A stretch of DNA of 16,108 nucleotides. Source: Asterionellopsis glacialis (taxonomy: Eukaryota; Bacillariophyta; Plagiogrammaphyceae; Rhaphoneidales; Asterionellopsidaceae). Of this stretch, positions 9,401-16,108 are shown piece after piece. The stretch is from NCBI GenBank assembly GCA_014885115.2, contig WKLE02003402.1, positions 924 through 17,031 on the forward strand, read 5' to 3'. The position numbers and the translations under genes are program-made. The notes beneath the pieces are model-generated. The model was not told the origin of the DNA. It ran no database searches and saw only the letters and a list, made by a program, of their open reading frames with translations. How positions within the stretch are numbered: position 1 is the first letter of the stretch; each line of letters starts with the position of its first letter.

Positions 9401-10747
9401 TCTGAAACGCTCATCGATTTATCAGGAGATGATAACCGGAGTCAGCAAATAGATGAGGAAAGTAGTGGATCACACGAGAGATTCGATCAAGAGTTTCCGG
9501 TGGAAAGAAGGCTTCTTGGGATAGGAAGTAGGACAGGCAGTAGGCGTATAAAGATTGTTTTGTGCGCTATTCCTGTGATGATATTGTGTACCATCGCTGT
9601 AACCTTGTTTGTGACTCTTGGATTAAACGAGGATGGAGATCCTGCTGTTAGCTCGCTTCAGGGAACAGGCGATGGGATTACTTCTGAAGGCACTTACCAG
9701 GAGAAAGCTGAACAGTGGCTTTCTGGCTCAGTATATCCGGATGCACGCAGGGTGCAGCGATACGCCTTGGCTTGCTTGTATTATAGCACATTTGGAGTAA
9801 GCACACCTTTTACAGATGGCAAGTACGGAAAAGGGAGGGTACCTGGGTGGTTGTTTTCTTATGGGTGGCTCTCAAGTAATAACGAATGCACTTGGTACGG
9901 AATTTCTTGTAATGCTGATGGCTTTGTTGCAACTATTGAACTACCAAAAAATCGCCTTACAGGTGGCCTTCCAAGTGAATTAACTCTGCTGGCGGATACA
10001 CTAGAACATCTAAATGTGGCTGATAACATGGTCTACAATCATGGAGACAAAGGCGTTTCTTTTCTTGGAGACCTGAGAAAGCTAACATCCCTGCACATTC
10101 AATCCAATGATCTCGTATATGACGGAATTCCTAGTCAGATTGGCCTACTAACAAAGCTGACTGAGTTGGATGTGTCGTATACATTATTCAACGGTCAGCT
10201 ACGGGGTGAAGTATTTCAAAATTTAGCAGACCTGACGCACTTATCAATAGGAGGAAATGCATATAACAGCTCCATTCCTCGTGAGATTGGCGAACTTCCA
10301 AGTCTTCGACATTTCTATGCGGACAATGCTTTCCTTACGGGTGATTTAAGCTTTATTGAACCGATGGAAAATATCTATGAACTATGGATAGATAAGAATC
10401 CAGCATTAACTGGTACAATTCCTGCCTTTTTGGGTGAGAAGACATCTCTGGGAGGCTTTTCGGCAACTGAATGCAACCTTCAAGGATCAATACCATCAGA
10501 AATAGGAAAATTAACGGATATTGAACTACTTTGGTTCTATTCCAATCAACTTACCGGTGAAGTTCCAAGTGAAGTCGGCAATCTAACCAAATTGAGAGTG
10601 TTCGAGATTCAACATAATTCCATAAATGGAACTATGCCGTCTCAAGTTTGTGATCAATTTGAGCAAAAGGAAGATGTGAAATTGGAGGCCGACTGTGTTG
10701 ACGAAGTAGCATGCACATGCTGCACGGAATGCCACCGGGACAAGTAA
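6456..10747 (+). CDS. Ankyrin-like / transmembrane / LRR receptor-like protein, about 1386 residues
   Basis: Two exons: 6456-6697 and 6829-10747. The ATG at 6456 is the first in frame; earlier codons lack an ATG. Order in the product: an acidic N-terminus (1-80); three degenerate ankyrin-like units with LPLHVAC, LPVHLLA and LPLHIAATFG cores (about 130-290); a long Ser/Thr/Asp/Glu/Lys-rich, probably disordered region (about 320-980) with two DPYE motifs (850-853, 869-872) and an NPFDKY; a basic SRTGSRR stop followed by one transmembrane helix (about 989-1013); then an ectodomain opening with a W-x-GI-x-C-like cap (CTWYGISC) and about eight plant-type LRRs (LTGxIPSEIGxLTxL) to about 1350, closing with a Cys-rich tail CTCCTEC. 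By positive-inside topology the ankyrin part is cytosolic and the LRRs outside. No kinase is present. The role is inferred as surface recognition or adhesion; no ligand can be named. Diatoms have many LRR membrane proteins of this general type. Confidence 0.85.
6698..6828 (+). other. Intron of the LRR gene (acceptor ambiguous)
   Basis: Donor GTGAGT at 6698; without splicing the first exon stops immediately (ACG TGA). The preferred acceptor is GCTGCACAG ending at 6828 (131 bp), preceded by a pyrimidine-rich tract. A second acceptor, CACTCTTAAG ending at 6753 (56 bp), is also in frame and would add 25 residues. The choice of 6828 rests on the better pyrimidine tract and more typical length. Confidence 0.65.
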
Positions 10748-11441
10748 TAATTTTCATAGTGAAAATTTTTTAATTTGAGATTCAATGTTTTAAAAAAGTG
10801 CTGGAGTCTATCTCAAGTCTAATCTCAAGTTTTGTAAATAAGATTTCATTCTCTCGAGACTATAGTGTCTCCAAAGTACCAATAGGTCCTACCACTGCTT
10901 TGCCCCGCCACTCGACGACCCCTTTGTCTAGAGTTTGCGGTAGGACCTACTAGAGAGATTCCTCCAGAATAAGAGTTAAAGTTACCTTAAAACACTTCCC
11001 AAAAATTCTACACTGAGAACAGGAGTGCTCTAATAATTAATACGTCAGATGATAGACACCGGTACATCGGTCGTAGAGATTGACAATTATACTAATTAAA
11101 ACGAGAGATATAGTAGACTGGACTATGACGCGCAAATAGGACAACCTGACCCACCGAGCGACGCACGACTCTCATTTTTCTTCCTCTCACCGTGCTTGCG
11201 TTGCTTGTTTTCTTGCTTTGATTCTTGAAAGTTTAAGAAGCACACGTCATCCACAGGCCACTTCTCTCTAGAGACCATACTCGTACAGGTGCAAGAGCTT
11301 TTGTTGCTTTTCTTTGTCGACCTGGTCCTTTTTTTCAACTCATGCAGGCAAGCAACAAATAAAATTTCGGCCTAAAGTAGTGTCTTTACCTAGAGTTCAA
11401 GATCTTTCATCACTATACAGCAATTATTCTTTTCTAAAAAC
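10748..11441. other. Intergenic region between the LRR and phosphatase genes
   Basis: About 690 bp holding the 3' end of the LRR gene and the promoter and leader of the phosphatase gene. It contains the inverted repeat described separately at 10883-10949 and an 8-bp palindrome ACTATAGT near 10859. The part from about 11160 is C/T-rich on the plus strand, as is common just upstream of diatom-type genes. A short minus-strand ORF (11123-11338) is Lys/Ser-rich low-complexity sequence and is not accepted as a gene. Confidence 0.5.
10883..10949. repeat. Perfect 11-bp inverted repeat, 45-bp spacer
   Basis: TAGGTCCTACC (10883-10893) pairs exactly with GGTAGGACCTA (10939-10949). The spacer is C-rich (GCCCCGCCACTCGACGACCC), unlike its AT-rich surroundings, and the 6-mer CTAGAG flanks the right arm on both sides. 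It sits about 135 bp after the LRR stop codon. Could be a 3'-UTR hairpin or a remnant of a small mobile element. Confidence 0.6.
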
Positions 11442-12582
11442 ATGAAGTTTGTAACAACAGCTCTTGCAGCCCTCGCCTGCGCTGGCACTGTTTCGGCCTT
11501 TGCCCCGAATGCTGCCTTTGTCCCTAAGACTTCTTCTCGCTTAAACACAGCCATGAATGCTAATGTGTTGAAACTTAGCGATCCAATGAATGAGATTTTG
11601 GACAAGACCGACGTCTTCATTTTTGATTGTGATGGTGTTATCTGGAGGGTACGTTTACATTATTTCTGAAACAAAAATCATTTTGCTTTAGAGCAGAGCG
11701 AACAATACAGCATGCAACATTTTATTTCTTACAACATGTTCTCTTCCTTGATTTTTTCAGGGGGATTCTTTGATTGATGGTATTCCCGAAACTCTTGAGA
11801 AACTCCGTGCCATGGGTAAAAAGATGTTCTTTGTCACCAACAATTCAACAAAATCTCGTGCTGGGTACAAAAAGAAATTCGATAGCCTTGGATTAGATAT
11901 TCCTGCTGAAGAAATCTTCTCTTCCTCGTTTGCTGCTGCAGCCTACATGGAACAAACCAAATTCAAAGAAACTGGCAAAAAGGTTTACATTATTGGCGAA
12001 GTTGGAATCTGTGAAGAACTTGATCTTATTGATGTACCATGGATTGGTGGTCCCCAGGATGCTGATAAGCAACCCGATATGGGACCAGGTGGCAAGCTTG
12101 ATCATGATGAAGATGTTGGAGCTGTGATTGTTGGATTTGACCGTACTGTGAACTACTACAAAATCCAGTACGCTCAGCTTTGCATCAATGAAAATGAAAA
12201 CTGTGAATTTATTGCTACCAACACGGATGCTGTCACTCACTTGACGGATGCACAGGAATGGGCTGGTAATGGAAGTATGGTTGGCGCCATTAAGGGATGT
12301 ACCGGACAAGAACCTACCGTCGTTGGAAAGCCAAGCCCTCTTATGATTGATTACCTATGCACCAAGCTTGGATTGGAACGCTCTAGAATTTGCATGGTCG
12401 GTGATCGTCTTGATACAGATGTTTTGTTTGGAACTGACAATGGTCTCCAATCGTTGTTGGTTTTGTCGGGTGTTACCTCAGAAGAAAAACTTCTCAGTCC
12501 CGAAAATACCATCACACCTGATTACTACGCTGATACTATCAATGATTTCTTCGTTGAGGCTCCTGCCAAGGTTGAATCATAA
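11442..12582 (+). CDS. Plastid phosphoglycolate phosphatase (HAD family), 342 residues
   Basis: Two exons, 11442-11648 and 11761-12582, joined in phase 0 inside motif I. The enzyme is expected to dephosphorylate 2-phosphoglycolate, the product of Rubisco oxygenation, starting photorespiration. HAD motifs: I, DCDGVIWRGD with nucleophile Asp62 and general acid Asp64; II, FVTNNSTKSR (about 94-103); III, Lys259 in VVGKPSP; IV, MVGDRLDTDVLFG with Asp284/Asp289. Between II and III is a C2-type cap with FIATNTDA and GNGSMVGAI, typical of the eukaryotic PGP/4-nitrophenylphosphatase group. The leader MKFVTTALAALACAGTVSA is a signal peptide with cleavage before Phe20 in an SAFAP context, followed by a Ser/Thr/Lys/Arg-containing transit stretch: the bipartite signal of diatom plastid proteins. 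Related enzymes act on pyridoxal phosphate or glycerol phosphate, so substrate is inferred from family plus location. Confidence 0.9.
11649..11760 (+). other. Intron of the phosphoglycolate phosphatase gene
   Basis: A 112-bp intron, donor GTACGT and acceptor TTTTTTCAG with a strong pyrimidine tract, phase 0. Splicing completes the catalytic motif DCDGVIWR-GD, so unspliced RNA would lose the enzyme. Confidence 0.94.
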
Positions 12583-13011
12583 ATTATTCGGTTCATGTCC
12601 TGTGCTGGTATTGTGATGACAAAACTTTTAATTTAAAGACATTAGCGTTGATCTAAAATGCTACTCTAGTAAAAATGAGTTTCAGCTCTGCATCAGTAGA
12701 CTAGTTTATTTATCTTCTTGCGATCTTTTCCTCTTTTTTAACAAACAATGCAGTACTACTATTGTAAACAAGGGCGTTGTGTAGATGTGAACTAAATATG
12801 CAAATGCAGATCTATTAAATTTATTTAGTGTGGTTTCCTTCTTCCAACAATTAACTGATAATATTCACTTGCAATTGACTGTAGAGCTATCTCTTGTTGT
12901 GTTAAGGTGAAAGTAGTGAAAAAAAGAGTGAGCATACCATGTTTGTTTGTTTATTTGTTTGTATATTTGTTTTTCCGACGTGAAAAGGCTTGTCTCCACA
13001 AAAAGAGAGAG
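12583..13011. other. Convergent spacer between phosphatase and transporter genes
   Basis: About 430 bp of AT-rich DNA containing the 3' ends of two convergent genes. A degenerate GTTT/ATTT tandem repeat occupies about 12941-12974, so the transporter transcript carries an AAAC-rich stretch shortly after its stop codon. A plus-strand ORF starting here runs antisense into the transporter gene and is rejected as a shadow. Confidence 0.55.
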
Positions 13012-15576
13012 CTATTGGTGTTTTTTCAACTCTAAATCGATCCTTCGTCGAATGTGTCCTAAATCAAAACTAACCACTGCCCACCAAACTGCTACTGTGA
13101 TACATAGTAGTAGGTTGGGTGAAAATCCAAGAATTGATCGTTTGCCATCTTCTAATACAGTTCCAAAACTTGTTAAATCAATGGTTTTGTCAAGACATGA
13201 TACTAAGAATGCTGCAGATCCACCACCCCATCGATTAGCTAGTGTATCGACGATAGGCTTAGCTTCATATCTGGCTTCATTGGATAAACCTCTCCATAAG
13301 GATTCACGTACAGGTTTGGCCACGGCAAAGTTAATGACACGTGTACATTCATCCAAAAGTAAAAATATAGTAAGATTCGGTGGTTGTCCTCCAGAATGTA
13401 CATGCCACCATGCTAATCCTAGCACTCCTCCCATTCGTATGAGAGGGATAAGTGCCAAGGTCCCTCTTGGTCCTGATCGATGAGCAATGCTAGCACCCAT
13501 ACCTGATGCTTGAAGTGCAAAGACAGCCACAGAGGATGCCATATTAATCTTGGCAAGGAAGGCTGTGTCTTCTGTGGTAGTAGCGGTATGTCCCTTGTTA
13601 CGATTCACAACTAATTCAGCTCTTTGAAAACTTAATAATACAGATGTGGATGCATACAATGCATTGTAGGTAAATATAGCCATCAATAATCGACTTCTCA
13701 ATATAGTTGTAATCCCTCTCATCAGTCTTTGTGTGAAGGAATTGTCGTTCATTTGTTCTTCAATTGACATTGTATTGTTGTTGTTGTTGTTAATGCTGTT
13801 GTTGTTGTTATTGTTGTTGGCAGTGCCACCGCCACCCGCAGAAGATGACATTTCATGTAGACGATTGTTGGAATTCGAATTTCGTAATGATGCATTCAAG
13901 GAATTACTGGATGCAACACGTTTCATACTGTCCATTGATTGGGATCGTTTCAAACTCGAATCACACAAGGATGTTAAATCATCTGTACTCTTGTAATTTT
14001 TTTCTTCTTCCCAATGTTTTTGCATGATACGTCCAAGTTCAATACTAAGTTCTGCACTTAGTTCTAAAAGGAAGGCTGCCACGACCAGTAATCCAGACAA
14101 ATGTAAGACATGTGCTGTTGTGGAGGCAATGATACTTCCCAATATACCACCCAATGTTCCACCAAATCCAACAAATGCTAGACGTTGTAATCGTGTCTTG
14201 GAACCCTTTTGATTTGTGGGTGATGTTGTAGTCGTATGATTCCTATCGCGACGATTACGTGCATGTTCTTCGTATTCCATCGCTTCAGTTGTGACACCCC
14301 AAACTAATGATAAGGAATGCAATTTCATTAAATGTACAACAAGGAAAAAGGCTACATACATGATATGTCCCAATGAACTATGCCATAATAAGGACGCCGC
14401 CCATAATAGCCATCCCTGTACCGTTTCTTTGTTGAAGGATACGGTATGCTCACTTTCTTCACCTAAACTTCGACATTTGAACCCCACTGCATAGGAAAGC
14501 AGCGTCAAGGCAAAGAATCTATAAAACAAGGCAAGTGATGTACCCTGTGTTTCGCCTCTTGTAAGTCCCATCCGTTTCCATAATTTACGTCGTTTCGGAT
14601 CTGGAGCTTCAAATAACCATCCGATGGGAACACTCGACACAACTGCCAATCCAGTCGAGGCCAGTGTGAGGGTTGGCATATGCTTGACACCCACAGCCAA
14701 GGCAACAGCATCTCTCATGGGGGTCAACATATAATTCGCACATGTCACATGTAACAAAGCCCAAAACCCAATCCATGCTGCTCCTGCACGATGGTCATTG
14801 TACGGATCACCACCAAAGATAGCTTTAGACAATCGATGTAATAGACGAATAATCACAGGGAGATCTTCATCTTCCTTGTCCTTTTCTTGTTGCCGCTGGT
14901 GGTGGTGTCCCAATAACGGTGCTGTTCCTACATCCGTGATTTGTGCTGCCGTTTGTTGATGTTGTGTTTCAAGATAATGCTGTTCCATCAATTTTTCAGC
15001 AGAATGCGATGTACGAAAAAATCCTGGTGATGGTAATTCTTCCACAGTTGAATGTTTACGCAAGTGTTCCCTTCCACCTTTTTCCTCTGAACTTCTTCGT
15101 TGTGCTTGTACTGCCTCATGTGCTACCATTAATTGTTCTCGTTCACGTTTGGCAATATCTTGCTGTATAGAAGAGGATCGTTGCTGTTGTTGTTCTTGTT
15201 GTTGTCCATCACTCGTATTACTCATACTCCCATCACTGAGAGAACTTGTATGTGTAAGGAATCCATGTCCATTGGTGTTGTTACCAACACCACCAGTAGT
15301 ACCATGGTTATCTTGTTCTTCTTCTTCCGAGGATGGTGATAAATTTAATCCTTGCTGCTGATCTTGATGATCAGACATTGTTGTTGTTGTTGTAGCATGC
15401 AATTGATTCGTAGAAGCAAGATGGTTGTTACTACTGGAAGTTGTCCTGGAAGGATACACAGGATTATCAGGTGTAAAGGAATTCATGGAAGATGAATGGG
15501 TTAATACAGTATCTTCTTCTACACCTCCAACTTCTTTTGGAATTCGATCAATCACGGGTGGAACTGGCAATGCCAT
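13012..15576 (-). CDS. MFS-type carrier resembling ATP:ADP (NTT/Npt-like) transporters, 854 residues
   Basis: A single-exon gene with start ATG at 15576. Residues 1-240 are low-complexity (Ser, Thr, Gln, Asn, acidic runs) and probably cytosolic. About 11-12 hydrophobic helices follow (near 267-288, 299-322, 346-366, 388-420, 467-490, 491-512, 624-650, 673-700, 704-725, 730-752, 784-800, 818-840), split by a hydrophilic central loop (513-615) containing a poly-Asn tract. Three stretches recall the bacterial AAA-type (ATP:ADP antiporter) MFS group: YMLTPMRDAVALAVGV...MPTL, RLQRLAFVGFGGTLGGILG, and AKPVRESLWRGL with EARYEAKPIVDT. These are the conserved R-x-RD, GGTLGG and Y-x-AK-x-xIDT patterns of that group as I recall them. 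Substrate is unknown; nucleotide exchange is only a family-based guess. No plastid leader is visible, so location may be plasma or internal membrane. Alternative: an orphan MFS protein that has lost nucleotide transport. Confidence 0.68.
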   Translation of the reverse strand: MALPVPPVIDRIPKEVGGVEEDTVLTHSSSMNSFTPDNPVYPSRTTSSSNNHLASTNQLHATTTTTMSDHQDQQQGLNLSPSSEEEEQDNHGTTGGVGNNTNGHGFLTHTSSLSDGSMSNTSDGQQQEQQQQRSSSIQQDIAKREREQLMVAHEAVQAQRRSSEEKGGREHLRKHSTVEELPSPGFFRTSHSAEKLMEQHYLETQHQQTAAQITDVGTAPLLGHHHQRQQEKDKEDEDLPVIIRLLHRLSKAIFGGDPYNDHRAGAAWIGFWALLHVTCANYMLTPMRDAVALAVGVKHMPTLTLASTGLAVVSSVPIGWLFEAPDPKRRKLWKRMGLTRGETQGTSLALFYRFFALTLLSYAVGFKCRSLGEESEHTVSFNKETVQGWLLWAASLLWHSSLGHIMYVAFFLVVHLMKLHSLSLVWGVTTEAMEYEEHARNRRDRNHTTTTSPTNQKGSKTRLQRLAFVGFGGTLGGILGSIIASTTAHVLHLSGLLVVAAFLLELSAELSIELGRIMQKHWEEEKNYKSTDDLTSLCDSSLKRSQSMDSMKRVASSNSLNASLRNSNSNNRLHEMSSSAGGGGTANNNNNNNSINNNNNNTMSIEEQMNDNSFTQRLMRGITTILRSRLLMAIFTYNALYASTSVLLSFQRAELVVNRNKGHTATTTEDTAFLAKINMASSVAVFALQASGMGASIAHRSGPRGTLALIPLIRMGGVLGLAWWHVHSGGQPPNLTIFLLLDECTRVINFAVAKPVRESLWRGLSNEARYEAKPIVDTLANRWGGGSAAFLVSCLDKTIDLTSFGTVLEDGKRSILGFSPNLLLCITVAVWWAVVSFDLGHIRRRIDLELKKHQ
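13774..13818 (-). repeat. Coding trinucleotide repeat (poly-Asn tract)
   Basis: AAC/AAT codons (GTT/ATT on the plus strand) encode Asn runs of seven and six, broken by Ser-Ile, at residues 587-601 of the transporter, in its central loop. A coding microsatellite likely to vary in length between strains. Confidence 0.85.
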
Positions 15577-16108
15577 GATGTTTGTTCTTTTTGTTTGTTT
15601 TATTTCGTTCCTTCCTTCTTTTCAAGAATAAAAAAAAGTCCTTTATTGTTTTGCCTCTCTTTCAAAAAAGAATTCTCTTCTATAAGTTGGTCTGACTCGA
15701 AAAGAGTTCTTACGCAACACGAAAGAGATGGTACACACGCAAAGATTTATTATTTTTGCTCGATTACTACTTGTACCGTTCGTTTTGCTTTTGCTATATA
15801 TATATATTATTATTTTTTCAACCGGTCGAGAACACTGCGAATACACACACACACACCTGCACAGATTACTAGATAGATCGGAGTCGAAGATTGTACGTAA
15901 AATTGGATCGGATGTGGAACAAGTCTTGACTGGACCGCGAATGAATACTGTCTGTTGATGTACGTGTCAAGTATAAAATGAATGAATCTAACTATTATAT
16001 ATAGATTTGGTTGTTGGACAATCAAGTCGATCGAATTCGATCGTGCGAAGAAGAAAGAAAGCAGCAAGAACAAGGCAAAAAATTCTGGATACGTTTTTTT
16101 TTTTTTTT
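15577..16108. other. Upstream region of the transporter gene
   Basis: About 530 bp upstream of the minus-strand transporter. It holds a TA dinucleotide run (about 15795-15807), a CA run (about 15843-15856) and a terminal 15-T run (16094-16108) at the window edge. Next to the ATG the plus strand is T-rich, giving an A-rich leader. Several overlapping short ORFs on both strands are low-complexity and not accepted. The terminal T run may be natural or a contig-edge effect. Confidence 0.5.

Noticed and set aside
11123..11338. 71-codon minus-strand ORF upstream of the phosphatase gene
   Set aside because: Lys/Ser/Arg low-complexity read from a pyrimidine-rich leader region; no gene character.
301..12582. 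A coordinated metabolic gene cluster (pyruvate kinases plus phosphoglycolate phosphatase)
   Set aside because: The enzymes act in different compartments and pathways, and an unrelated receptor-like gene lies between them; adjacency looks incidental.
12947..13483. 178-codon plus-strand ORF antisense to the transporter
   Set aside because: Overlaps the 3' part of a well-supported coding sequence on the other strand; composition is that of an antisense frame.
1..16108. CRISPR array, tRNA, rRNA or bacterial-style operon
   Set aside because: No regularly spaced repeats, tRNA-like arms or rRNA sequence were seen; genes contain spliceosomal introns and are separately transcribed on both strands.

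Overview
The window looks like nuclear DNA of a diatom, or a close relative with a secondary red plastid. The main clues are a secreted-type leader ending in an SAFAP-like cleavage motif on a plastid enzyme, a plant-type LRR ectodomain with a Cys-rich tail of the kind seen in diatom LRR proteins, short GT-AG introns (about 90-150 bp), AT-rich intergenic DNA and well-spaced single-gene transcription units. I cannot name the species from sequence alone. There is no sign of prokaryotic organisation, CRISPR or rRNA/tRNA genes.

Five protein-coding genes are supported. (1) 301-1991 (+) is a two-exon pyruvate kinase of 512 residues. (2) 2292-4245 (-) is a second, four-exon pyruvate kinase of 552 residues, tail to tail with the first. 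The first intron interrupts both genes at the same place and phase, so they are duplicates. Their N-terminal and catalytic parts are nearly the same protein (about 84% by hand count). Their C-terminal allosteric domains are much more diverged (about 45%), and the second copy carries about 40 extra residues at its end. (3) 6456-10747 (+) is a very large membrane protein of about 1386 residues: ankyrin-like repeats, a long disordered Ser/Thr/acidic region, one transmembrane helix and an LRR ectodomain. It is receptor-like but has no kinase. (4) 11442-12582 (+) is a HAD-family phosphoglycolate phosphatase of 342 residues with a bipartite plastid-targeting leader. (5) 13012-15576 (-) is an 854-residue multi-pass transporter of the MFS clan. 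It resembles bacterial/plastidic ATP:ADP (NTT/Npt-like) carriers and has low-complexity inserts in its N-terminus and central loop.

Intergenic DNA: 1-300 is upstream of PK1; 1992-2291 is a short convergent spacer; 4246-6455 is a long (2.2 kb) AT-rich divergent spacer with a possible small terminal-inverted-repeat element (about 4561-4772), a 10-bp tandem repeat and a striking cluster of GTACC/GGTAC palindromes (about 5795-5916); 10748-11441 contains an 11-bp perfect inverted repeat; 12583-13011 is a convergent spacer; 15577-16108 is upstream of the transporter and ends in poly-T.

The genes do not form an operon-like system. Two are glycolytic (phosphoenolpyruvate to pyruvate, probably cytosolic), one is photorespiratory (plastid 2-phosphoglycolate clearance), one is a surface receptor-like protein and one a membrane carrier. 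The most unusual items are the domain-restricted divergence of the PK pair, the ankyrin-TM-LRR protein with two in-frame candidate splice acceptors that would add or remove a hydrophobic segment, the divergent NTT-like transporter, and the palindrome cluster.
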